From: Kitasatospora setae KM-6054
GTDB taxonomy: Bacteria; Actinomycetota; Actinomycetes; Streptomycetales; Streptomycetaceae
Length of the DNA: 64,000 nucleotides
NCBI RefSeq assembly: GCF_000269985.1
Contig: NC_016109.1
Location: forward strand, 4,898,001-4,962,000
Direction: 5' to 3'
Shown here: positions 41,275-50,200 of the stretch, piece by piece
How positions within the stretch are numbered: the first letter of the stretch is position 1
Layout: each line of letters begins with the position of its first letter
Notes under the pieces: model-generated
What the model saw: the letters and a program-made list of their open reading frames with translations, nothing else
The model's database searches: none
Told to the model about the DNA's origin: nothing
Translations under genes and position numbers: made by a program

Positions 41275-42021
41275 GTGCCTACCGCGGAACGCCACCCGAA
41301 CGCCGAACCGAGTGCCACGTCCCTGCCCGCCGCCGCCGCGGCCGGCCCCGCCGACCCCGGCGGCCCCGCCGAGCGGCCCTGGCCGGACCTGTCGGCGATG
41401 CGCGAGCACTACCGGCACGAGGGCCTGGCCGAGGAGGAACTCGCCGAGGACCCCTACCGGCAGTTCGCCCACTGGTTCCAGGAGGCGGGCGAGGCCGGGG
41501 TGGCCGAGCCGAACGCGATGGTGCTCTCCACCGCCGACGCCGACGGGCTGCCGTCCTCCCGGACGGTGCTGCTCAAGGGCTACGACGGGCGCGGCTTCGT
41601 GTTCTTCACCAACTACGGCTCCCGCAAGGGCACCGACCTGGCGGCCAACCCGAACGCCGCGCTGCTGTTCCCGTGGATCGCGCTGGCCCGCCAGGTGATC
41701 GTGGCCGGCCGGGTCGAGAAGGTCGGCCGGGACGAGACCGCCGCCTACTTCCGGACCCGCCCGCACGGCTCGCAGCTGGGCGCCTGGGCCAGCGAGCAGT
41801 CCAGCCCGGTGGCCGGCCGCGAGGTGCTGGAGCGGCGCTACGCCGACCTGGCCGCCCGCTACCCCGAGGGCGAGGGCGTCCCGGTCCCGCCGTTCTGGGG
41901 CGGCTACCGGGTGGTCCCCCGCACCGTCGAGTTCTGGCAGGGCCGGGAGAACCGCCTGCACGACCGGCTGCGCTACGTCGCCGACGGCGAGGGCTGGCGG
42001 GTCGAGCGGCTCTGCCCCTGA
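41275..42021 (+). CDS. pdxH: Pyridoxamine 5'-phosphate oxidase
   Basis: FMN enzyme of 248 aa that oxidises PNP or PMP to PLP. Family stretches: DLSAMREHYRHEGL, PNAMVLSTADADGLPSSR, VLLKGYDGRGFVFFTNYGSR-type region, RVEKVGRDETAAYFRTRP, and the C-terminal GYRVVPRTVEFWQGR followed by NRLHDRLRY. The GTG at 41275 has GGGAGG upstream. The Ala/Pro-rich first 35 residues are variable in homologues. It supplies the cofactor used by the nearby SerC among others. Confidence 0.95.
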   Translation: MPTAERHPNAEPSATSLPAAAAAGPADPGGPAERPWPDLSAMREHYRHEGLAEEELAEDPYRQFAHWFQEAGEAGVAEPNAMVLSTADADGLPSSRTVLLKGYDGRGFVFFTNYGSRKGTDLAANPNAALLFPWIALARQVIVAGRVEKVGRDETAAYFRTRPHGSQLGAWASEQSSPVAGREVLERRYADLAARYPEGEGVPVPPFWGGYRVVPRTVEFWQGRENRLHDRLRYVADGEGWRVERLCP

Positions 42022-42231
42022 CGGGGGCGGGCGGTGGCACTCCAGTGCGGGCGCCGATAGCACGAGCGGGTGTGTCGGTATACCGCCGAATGGCTGACCT
42101 GCGGAAACTGATGTCGCGTCAACTCTGCCTGGTCAGACGGCAGAAGACCTGATCCAGAGGTTTCAACCGGGCTTCGGTGGGAAGCCGCGGCGGATATGCT
42201 TTTGCTGACTCCGCGGGCGGGCATGTTTTTC

Positions 42232-42280
42232 CCGCGCGCGCGGTTCCAGCGGGCGGGGCCCGTCGTCCCCGCGCGCGCGG
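42232..42280. promoter_or_regulatory. Two copies of the palindrome CCGCGCGCGCGG upstream of fxsA
   Basis: CCGCGCGCGCGG, a perfect 12-bp palindrome, occurs at 42232-42243 and 42269-42280, 37 bp apart, within identical 14-bp contexts. The second ends 40 bp before the fxsA start. A TATGCT hexamer at 42195-42200 could be the -10 box. They may be regulator sites or leader hairpins for the FxSxx-COOH operon. Confidence 0.45.
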
Positions 42281-42320
42281 TACTTCCATTCGCACGCCTC
42301 ACTTGAAGAAGGCAACGCCA

Positions 42321-42494
42321 ATGACCACTGCACTTGCCGCAGACCTGTCCGAGCCTCAGGCCGCTTTCGAGCGCGCCGCCTTGGCCGACCTCGCCGCGCT
42401 GGACGTCGAGGACCTCACCGCGCAGATCGAACGGGTGCTGCCCGCCGCCGCGTCCCGCCAGGTGGCGGTCGCGGCTTTCCAGTCGTCCATCTGA
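42321..42494 (+). CDS. fxsA: FxSxx-COOH peptide precursor FxsA
   Basis: A 57-aa RiPP precursor ending in AVAAFQSSI, so the last five residues F53-x-S55-x-x match the FxSxx-COOH family signature. The body is acidic and helical (LSEPQAAFERAALADLAALD), acting as leader. The radical SAM enzyme encoded 33 bp downstream is expected to join the Phe and Ser (or neighbouring) side chains into a cyclophane-type crosslink. There is one precursor copy. It has no known receptor or proven activity. Recognition rests on the C-terminus plus the adjacent fxsB. Confidence 0.92.
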   Translation: MTTALAADLSEPQAAFERAALADLAALDVEDLTAQIERVLPAAASRQVAVAAFQSSI

Positions 42495-42527
42495 CCGCGC
42501 GGTAACTGCCGAATCGGTTCGCCCGAG

Positions 42528-44909
42528 ATGTCCGAAACAGTGCCTTTCAGTCAATTCGTACTGAAAGTCCATAGTCGCTGCGACCTGGCCTGCGACCACT
42601 GCTACGTGTACGAGCACGCCGACACGAGTTGGAGCCGCAAGGCCAGAGCGGCCTCGGACGAGGTGCTGGAGCGGACCGCCGGACGGATCGGCGAGCACGC
42701 CCGCACTCACCGGCTCCCCGCCGTGCACGTCGTGCTGCACGGCGGGGAACCGCTGCTGGCCGGGCCGGAGCGGCTGCGCCGGGCCGCTGAGCTGCTGCGC
42801 GCCGCACTGCCCGCCGGCTGCGCGCTCGACCTGCGGATCCACACCAACGGGGTGCTGCTGAACCGCCGGTTCCTGGAGCTCTTCGCCGAGCAGGGGATCA
42901 AGGTCGGCGTCTCGCTGGACGGCGACCGGCTCGCCAACGACCGGCACCGGCTCTTCCCGGACGGCCGCTCCAGCCACGCCAAGGTGCTGGCCGCCCTCGC
43001 GCTGCTGCGCGAGCCGGAGTTCCGGCACCTGTACGCCGGGCTGCTGTGCACCATCGACGTCGCCAACGACCCGGTCGCGGTGTACGAGGCGCTGGTCGCC
43101 GAGCGGCCGCCGCGGATCGACTTCCTGCTGCCGCACGCCACCTGGGACCACCCGCCGGTCGCCCCCGAGGGCGCCGGGCCGACCCCGTACGCGGACTGGC
43201 TGCTGGCGGTCCACCGGCACTGGAGCGAGCGCGGCCGCCCGGTGCCGGTGCGGATCTTCGACTCGGTGCACCGCACCCTGCGCGGCCGCTCCAGCCTCAC
43301 CGAGTCGCTCGGCCTGGACCCGGCGGACCTGGTGGTCGTCGAGACCGACGGGACGCTGGAGCAGGCCGACAGCCTCAAGACCGCCTACGACGGCGCGCCC
43401 GCCACCGGCTTCGACGTGTTCGCGCACAGCCTGGACGAGGTCGCCCGGCACCCGGGCATGCGGGAGCGGCAGTCCGGCCTCGCGGGCCTCGCCGCGCAGT
43501 GCCGGGCCTGCCCGGTGGTGCGCAGCTGCGGCGGCGGCCTCTACGCCCACCGATACCGGACCGGCGGGGGCTTCGACCACCCGTCGGTGTACTGCGGGGA
43601 CCTCTTGAAGCTCATCACCACCATCCGGGACCGGGTCTCGGCCCCCGTCGCCGTGCCCGCCCAGCAGCGCCGGCCGCTGACCGCCGCGCACCTGGACGAA
43701 CTGGCCGACGGCCTCGGCGGCCCGGACGCCGTCGCCGCCCTCGGCCGGGCCCAACTGGAGCTCTCCCGGCGGCTGGTGACCGCCGTCGGGGCGGCCGGCG
43801 GCAGCCCGGCCTGGCAGCTGCTGGCGGAGACCGACCGCACCGCGCCGGGCGCGCTGGACGCGGTGCTCGCCCACCCGTACACCCGGGCCTGGGCGGTGCG
43901 CTGCCTGGGCGGGGAGCAGCGGGCCGACCTGGGCGGGCTGGCCGAGCTGGCGGCGGCGGCGGCGGCCCGCGGGCGGGCCGAGTTCGAGCTGGTGCTGCCG
44001 GTCCGGGCGGGCTGGCTGCACCTGCCGACGCTGGGACGGCTGCGGCTGGACGGCCGGAGCGAGGCGGTGCTGCGCGGCGGCCCGGACGGGCTGCGCTGCG
44101 GGGAGCACACCGTCGGCTGGGACCGGGCCGGCGACCACCTGTGGCAGCCCGTCCGCAAGGTCGCCCTGCCGGGCTGGACGCTCGCCCTGGAGGACACCGA
44201 CCCGCAGCGCGACAGCCACCAGTGGCCCGCCGCCGACCGGCTGGCGGACGCCGAACTGCTCGACTGGACGGGCGCGTTGCGGGAGGCGTGGGAACTGCTC
44301 GGCCGGGACCTGCCCGGCTACGCGGCCGGCATCGCGGCCGGCCTGGCCACCGTCACCCCGCTCGCCCCCGGCCCGGACGGCCGGGACGTCAGCGCCGCCG
44401 CCCGGCAGGCGTACGGGGCGGTCGGGATCGCCCGGCCGACCACCGCGCCGGTGCTGGCGCTGCTGCTCGCGCACGAGTTCCAGCACGTCAAGCTCGGTGC
44501 CGTGCTCGACCTGTACGACCTGTACGACCCGGCCGACGAGCGGCTCTACCGCGCGCCGTGGCGGCCCGACCCGCGCCCGCTGGAGGGGCTGCTGCAGGGT
44601 ACCTACGCGCACCTCGCGGTCGCCGCGTACTGGGCGAGCCGGGTGCGGGCGTACGACGGGATCCGGGGCGACGCCGCCACGGCGGCCCGGCGGCAGCTGG
44701 CCACCTGGCGGGCGCACACCGCCGACGCGATCGAGACGCTGGCGGGCTCCGGCTCGCTCACCCCGCTCGGCGAGCGCTTCGCCGCCGGGATGCGCACCGG
44801 GCTCGCCCCCGCGCTCGCGGTGCCGGTCGGCGCCGCCGCCGAGCGGGCCGCCAGGGAGGCCGTCGCCGCCGACCTGGCCGCCTGGCAGGGCGCGGCGGCC
44901 CGGCGGTGA
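42528..44909 (+). CDS. fxsB: FxsB radical SAM/SPASM maturase fused to an HExxH domain
   Basis: Enzyme of 793 aa. The radical SAM cluster motif C18-DLA-C22-DH-C25 is followed by a TIM-barrel core with VVLHGGEPLLAG and LRIHTNGVLLN. A SPASM-type auxiliary cluster region has C325, C328, C334 and C356. From about residue 380 a second module follows, with H649-E650-FQ-H653 in LLLAHEFQHVKLGA, the peptide-modifying HExxH domain here fused to the maturase (FxsBH type). The N-terminus should install a crosslink in FxsA and the C-terminus may hydroxylate it. It overlaps the next gene by 4 bases. Confidence 0.95.
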   Translation: MSETVPFSQFVLKVHSRCDLACDHCYVYEHADTSWSRKARAASDEVLERTAGRIGEHARTHRLPAVHVVLHGGEPLLAGPERLRRAAELLRAALPAGCALDLRIHTNGVLLNRRFLELFAEQGIKVGVSLDGDRLANDRHRLFPDGRSSHAKVLAALALLREPEFRHLYAGLLCTIDVANDPVAVYEALVAERPPRIDFLLPHATWDHPPVAPEGAGPTPYADWLLAVHRHWSERGRPVPVRIFDSVHRTLRGRSSLTESLGLDPADLVVVETDGTLEQADSLKTAYDGAPATGFDVFAHSLDEVARHPGMRERQSGLAGLAAQCRACPVVRSCGGGLYAHRYRTGGGFDHPSVYCGDLLKLITTIRDRVSAPVAVPAQQRRPLTAAHLDELADGLGGPDAVAALGRAQLELSRRLVTAVGAAGGSPAWQLLAETDRTAPGALDAVLAHPYTRAWAVRCLGGEQRADLGGLAELAAAAAARGRAEFELVLPVRAGWLHLPTLGRLRLDGRSEAVLRGGPDGLRCGEHTVGWDRAGDHLWQPVRKVALPGWTLALEDTDPQRDSHQWPAADRLADAELLDWTGALREAWELLGRDLPGYAAGIAAGLATVTPLAPGPDGRDVSAAARQAYGAVGIARPTTAPVLALLLAHEFQHVKLGAVLDLYDLYDPADERLYRAPWRPDPRPLEGLLQGTYAHLAVAAYWASRVRAYDGIRGDAATAARRQLATWRAHTADAIETLAGSGSLTPLGERFAAGMRTGLAPALAVPVGAAAERAAREAVAADLAAWQGAAARR

Positions 44910-45751
44910 CCGGCACGGTGGTCCGCCCGGCCGGGGCGCCCGCGGAGCCGCCGGGGCGCCCGCAGCCGGTCGGCGCGCTCGTCGGGCAGCTGCGGGAGCT
45001 GGGCGTGCGGGAGGGCGAGGTGCTGCTGGTGCAGTCCTCGCTGCGGGCGGTCGGACCGGTCGAGGGGGGCGCGCGCGGGGTGGTGGAGGCGCTCGTCCGG
45101 GCGCTGGGGGCGCGCGGCACGCTGGTCGTGTACACCGCTACACCCGAGAACTCCCGCACCTCCCCGTACTACCGGGCCGCCACCGCCGGGCTGACCCCCG
45201 CCGAACTGGCCGAATACCACCGGGGGATGCTCGCCTGGGACCGCCTGCGCACCCCCGCCTCGCCCACCATGGGCCGGCTCGCCGAGGAGGTCAGGCTGCG
45301 GCCCGGCGCGCTGCGCAGCGCGCACCCGCAGACCTCGTTCACCGCGCTCGGGCCCGCCGCCGCCGACCTGACCGCCGGACACCTGCTGGAGTGCCACCTC
45401 GGCGAGGACTCGCCGGCCGGCCGGCTCTACCGGGCGGGCGCCCGCTGCCTGATGATCGGCGTGCCGGTGTGGTGCTGCACCCCCCTCCACCTGCTGGAGT
45501 ACTGGCAGCCCGACCGGCCCGAGCAGCAGTACACCTGCGTGCGGAGCGGCCCGGCGGGCGAGCGCGAACTGCTCCGGTTCACCGGCGTCCGGCTGTTCGA
45601 CCGGCACTTCCCCGCGATGGGCGACCTGCTCGACCGGGAGCTCGGCGACGCGCTGCGCCGGGGCCCGGTCGGCCGGGCCCCGAGCTTCCTGATGCCGATC
45701 CGGGAGGCGGTCGACCTCGCCGCCAAGTGGTATCCGAACAGGGCGGGTTGA
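44906..45751 (+). CDS. AAC(3)-family aminoglycoside N-acetyltransferase homologue
   Basis: Protein of 281 aa in the antibiotic N-acetyltransferase (AAC(3)) fold: VLLVQSSLRAVG at the N-terminus, RSAHPQTSFTALGPAA with the essential His, GEDSPAGRLYRAGARCLMIGV, and CTPLHLLEYW. The motifs look intact. Translational coupling to fxsB (GTGA overlap) shows it belongs to the FxS operon. There it more probably acetylates an amine of the mature peptide or a signalling partner than an aminoglycoside. Drug resistance should not be assumed. No membrane segments. Confidence 0.9.
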   Translation: MTGTVVRPAGAPAEPPGRPQPVGALVGQLRELGVREGEVLLVQSSLRAVGPVEGGARGVVEALVRALGARGTLVVYTATPENSRTSPYYRAATAGLTPAELAEYHRGMLAWDRLRTPASPTMGRLAEEVRLRPGALRSAHPQTSFTALGPAAADLTAGHLLECHLGEDSPAGRLYRAGARCLMIGVPVWCCTPLHLLEYWQPDRPEQQYTCVRSGPAGERELLRFTGVRLFDRHFPAMGDLLDRELGDALRRGPVGRAPSFLMPIREAVDLAAKWYPNRAG

Positions 45752-45774
45752 GTCCGGATCAGATCAAGGCCCTA

Positions 45775-45804
45775 TTCCATTCGGACCGCCGGTCTTCCTA
45801 CACT
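45775..45804 (+). promoter_or_regulatory. Possible promoter for fxsC
   Basis: TTCCAT, an 18-bp spacer and TACACT resemble -35 and -10 hexamers in the 102-bp gap between the acetyltransferase and fxsC. A GGGGGAGG ribosome-binding site follows near the GTG at 45854. This would let fxsC-fxsT be expressed apart from the peptide genes. Confidence 0.35.
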
Positions 45805-45853
45805 TGAGACCCTTTCGGGGGAACAGTGACAGGCGGGCTCGGGGGAGGCGCGT

Positions 45854-47104
45854 GTGAACAGCGGGGCCGGCCAGAGGAAGGACGCGCCCAGGCCGTACTT
45901 CTTCCTCAGTTACGCGCACACGCCCCGGATCAACTCGCGGGGCGCGGCCGACCCCAACCTGTGGGTGGCGAAGCTCTACCAGGACCTGTGCGAGGCGATC
46001 CTGCAGATCACCGACGCGCCGTCCGGCCACCCGGTCGGGTTCATGGACCGCTCCATGCACCAGGGCCAGAAGTGGGCCGAGCGGCTCTCCCGGGAGCTGG
46101 CCAGCTGCCGGGTCTTCGTGCCGCTGTACTCGCCGCGCTACTTCAAGTCCGAGGCGTGCGGCCGGGAGTGGCACCTGTTCAGCCGCCGCTCGGTCTACCA
46201 GCGGCGGCCCACCGCCGAGCGGATGACCGGCATCGTCCCGGCGCTCTGGGTCTCGATGGAGCACTACCAGCTGCCCCGGGTGGCCGGCGAACTCCAGTTC
46301 AACCACGACAGCTTCGGCGCCGAGTACGCCACCGAGGGCCTGTACGCGCTGATGAAGATCGCCGCGTTCAGCTCCGAGTACCACACCGCCGTGTGGCGCC
46401 TCGCCCGGCGGATCGTCGACGTCGCCGAGCAGACCGTCATCCCCACCGGCCAGGTGCTCGACTTCGAGTCCCAGCCGTCCGCCTTCGACCAGCCCGACAC
46501 CGCCGACCAGGTCCGGATCTCGGTCTTCTCCTACCAGGACCGCGAACTGCCCCCGCAGCGCTCCGCCACCTGGTACGGCGAACAGCGCACCGACTGGCAG
46601 CCCTACCGCCCCGACTCCTCCCGGCCGCTCGCCCAGGACGCCGCCGACATCGCCCGCGGCATGGGCTTCCTGCCCACCGTCCGGGAGTTCGACGAGGAGG
46701 CCGAGCAGTTACTGGCCGGCGGGCCGCCCGCCCCCTGCGTGCTGCTGGTCGACCGCTGGGCTTTCCTGGACGGGCGGCGCTCCGACCTGGTGCGCCGGCT
46801 CGACCGGCGCAACCACGGCACGGTCGCCGTCATCGAACCCTGGAACCGCGACGACCAGCAGAGCCGCGACCACGAGCGGATGCTCAACGACCTCGGCGAC
46901 GGCGTGCTGCCGGTCAGCCGCGGCGCCCGCCGCCGGCCCAGCCTGCGCGACGAGGGCGGCGGCGGCACCCCCGGCAGCATCGAGGAGTTCCGCGGCGAGA
47001 TGGAACGCGCCGTGATGCGCGCCTGCACCGCCCACGAGCAGCAGCAGCGCGGCGGACCCGACGACGACGGGCCGGTCGACCGCAGACCCAGCATCGGGCC
47101 CTGA
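45854..47104 (+). CDS. fxsC: TIR-like protein FxsC
   Basis: Protein of 416 aa of the FxSxx-COOH system. The N-terminal 190 residues are TIR-like: PYFFLSYAHT (box 1), RVFVPLYSPRYFKSEACGRE with a Glu (E105) where NAD-cleaving TIR domains have the catalytic Glu, then WHLFSRR. The central part ends a Rossmann-like segment; residues 255-400 contain a second alpha/beta region (PCVLLVDRWAFLDG, GTVAVIEPWNRDD) and a polar tail. Whether it degrades NAD is unproven. It is followed after 104 bp by fxsT, which carries a related TIR-like segment. Confidence 0.9.
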   Translation: MNSGAGQRKDAPRPYFFLSYAHTPRINSRGAADPNLWVAKLYQDLCEAILQITDAPSGHPVGFMDRSMHQGQKWAERLSRELASCRVFVPLYSPRYFKSEACGREWHLFSRRSVYQRRPTAERMTGIVPALWVSMEHYQLPRVAGELQFNHDSFGAEYATEGLYALMKIAAFSSEYHTAVWRLARRIVDVAEQTVIPTGQVLDFESQPSAFDQPDTADQVRISVFSYQDRELPPQRSATWYGEQRTDWQPYRPDSSRPLAQDAADIARGMGFLPTVREFDEEAEQLLAGGPPAPCVLLVDRWAFLDGRRSDLVRRLDRRNHGTVAVIEPWNRDDQQSRDHERMLNDLGDGVLPVSRGARRRPSLRDEGGGGTPGSIEEFRGEMERAVMRACTAHEQQQRGGPDDDGPVDRRPSIGP

Positions 47105-47208
47105 GCCCGGGCACGGCACCAGCAAGGCACCGGGCGGTCGGGACTCCGGCCGGTGAGCACGGCGTGCGCACCACGACGGGCACCCAAGGGCCCGGGGGAG
47201 GGAACGTC

Positions 47209-50200
47209 ATGACCGAGAGGCCGACGAAGGGCCCGCAGATCCAGGCCCGCCGCCGCGACGCCACCATCGAGAACCGGCACGGCCGGATCATCACCTTCTA
47301 CTCCTACAAGGGCGGCACCGGCCGCACCATGGCGCTCGCCAACAGCGCCTGGATCCTCGCCGCCAACGGCTACCGGGTGCTGGTCGTCGACTGGGACCTG
47401 GAGGCCCCCGGCCTCGCCCAGTTCTTCCGGCCGTTCCTCAACCCCGAGGTGGTCGCCGCCACCACCGGCATCATGGACCTGTTCGGCGACTACCTCGAAG
47501 AGGCCCGCCGCCCGGTCGACCGCGACCCCGAGTGGATCGAGGACTTCGCCCGGATCCACCCGCACGCCCTCTCGCTGGCCTGGCCGCACTTCCCCGGCGG
47601 CGGCCGGATCGACCTCGTCCCGGCCGGCCAGCAGAACCGCGACTACTCGGTGGCCCGGCTCGACTGGGACCTGCTCTACGAGCGCTACGAGGGCCGCCGG
47701 TTCATCCAGTCGCTGCGCGCCGACATGAAGCGCCGCTACGACTACGTGCTGATCGACAGCCGCACCGGCCTCACCGACACCGCCGACATCTGCACCGTCG
47801 AGATGCCCGACGACCTGGTGGTCTGCTTCACCCTCAGCGACCAGTCGATCGACGGCGCCTCCCGGATCGCCCGGGTCATCGAGGACCGCTACGGCGACCG
47901 CGACATCCGGATCATGCCCGTCCCGATGCGGATCGACGAGGGCGAGAAGGAGAAGGCCGACGCCGGCCGCGCGCTGGCCCGGATCAAGTTCGCCGGCCTG
48001 CCCGCCGGCTTCGGCGAGTCCGACCTGGCCCGCTACTGGGCCGGCGTCGAGATCCCCTACCGGCCGTTCTACGCGTACGAGGAGATCCTCGCCCCGTTCG
48101 GCGACCAGCCCGGCCTGCCCGGCTCGATGCTCGCCGCCAACGAGCGGCTCACCCGGGAGATCACCCAGGGCCGGGTCGCCGGACTGCCGCCGATGGCCGA
48201 GGACCTGCGGCTGCGCTTCCTCGACGGCTTCGCCCGCCGCCGCCCCACCGCCCCCGCCGACCTGTACCTCAGCTACGTCCCCGAGGACCGGGCCTGGGCC
48301 GACTGGATCTCCGCGCTGCTCACCGACGCCGGCTACCGGGTCGTCCCGCGCGACGCCGGGGCCGGCGCCAACCCGCGCGAGGCCACCGGGCGCGGCATCG
48401 ACTCCGCCTACCGCACCGTCGCGCTGCTCTCCGCCGCCTACCTGCAGTCGCCGCAGGCCCAGGCGCTGTGGGACCGCACCGTGCTGGCCGACCCGGCCGG
48501 CGCCCGGCGCCAGCTGATCCCGGTCCGGGTCTCCGACGTCCGCCTCAACGCGCCCTACAACAACCGCAACCCGGTCGACCTGATCGGCCGCGACGAGCCC
48601 GCCGCCGCCACCGCCCTGCTGCGCGCCCTCGGCCGCACCGAGACCGAACCGCCCGAGCGCAGCCCCGGCGCGCCGCGCTTCCCCGGCACCAAGCCCACCC
48701 ACTGGGAGGTGCCGCAGCGCAACCACTCCTTCACCGGCCGGGTCAAGGTCCTCGACGACCTGCGGGCCCAACTCGCCGGCGGCACCACCGCGGTGCTGCC
48801 GCCGCCGCAGACCCTGTACGGCCTCGGCGGCGTCGGCAAGACCCAGGTCGCGCTGGAGTACGCGCACCGCTACATGTCGCACTACGACCTGGTCTGGTGG
48901 ATCGACGCCGAGCAGAGCGAGAACGTCGTCGTCGACCTCGCCGACCTCGCCGGACGGCTCGGACTGCGGGTCGGCGACAACGTCAGCGAGGCCGCGCAGG
49001 CCGCCCGCGACGCGCTCCGGCAGGGCATCCCGACCTCCAACTGGCTGCTGATCTTCGACAACGCGGACGAGCCCGCCGAGATCCGCCGGTTCTTCCCCGA
49101 CGGCCCCGGCCACATCCTGGTCACCTCCCGCAACCAGGGCTGGTCCGGGCAGGCCGGCGTGCTCAACGTCGACGTGTTCGACCGCACCGAGTCCGTCGAC
49201 CACCTCACCCGCCGGGTCCGCGGCCTGTCCCGCCCCGACGCCGACCGGGTCGCCGAGGCCGTCGGCGACCTGCCGCTCGCCGTCGAGGTCGCCGCCGCCT
49301 GGCTGGAGACCACCCGCACCCCCGTCGACACCTACGTCAACCAGCTCAAGGCCGAGGCCACCAAGGTCCTCGCGGCCGGCGAGACCCCCGTCGACTACCC
49401 CACCCCCGTCGGCCTCACCTGGAACGTCTCCATCACCCGGCTGCGCGAGCAGTCGCCCGCCGCCGTCCGGCTGCTCGAACTCTGCGCGTTCTTCGCCCCC
49501 GAGCCGATCTCGCTGCGGCAGTTCTTCTTCTCCGAGCAGATGCGGCTCGCCCTCGTCCCCTACGACGAGGAACTCACCGACACCTTCCTGCTCGGCAAGG
49601 TGCTGCGCGCCGTCAGCCGCTACGCGCTGGCCAAGACCGACGCCGGCTCCGACTCCTTCCAGGTGCACCGCCTCGTCCAGGCCGTCGTCCGCAGCGGCAT
49701 GCCCGAGGCCGAACGCAACCTCGCCATGCACCAGGTGCACCGCATCCTGGTCAACGCCCGGCCCCAGCGCGGCGACACCGACGACCCCGCCAACTGGCCC
49801 ACCCTGGAGAAGATCTGGCCGCACCTCACGCCGTCCAGGGCCCAGGACTGCGACGAGCGCGAGGTCCGCGAACTGCTCATCGACCGGGTCCGCTACCTGT
49901 GGAAGCGCGTCGACCTCGAACAGGCCCTGCAACTCGGCCGCCAGCTCGACGCCGCCTGGACGGTCCGCGCCGAGACCGAACCCGACCCCGCCGAACAGAA
50001 GATCTGGCGCCGGCAGATCCTCAGCCTGCGCCTGCAGATCGCCAACGTGCTGCGCTCCCAAGGCTCCTACGGCGACTCGCTGGCCCTCAACCAGGCCACC
50101 CTGCTCGGCCAGCGCGAACTCCTCGGCGAACACCACCCGTACACCCTGATGACCGCCAACTCGATGGCCGCCGACCTGCGCTACCTCAACCGGTTCCAGG

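Noticed and set aside
44906..45751. Aminoglycoside resistance gene
   Set aside because: The fold is AAC(3), but operon coupling to fxsB makes a role in the peptide system more likely. Resistance cannot be claimed from sequence.
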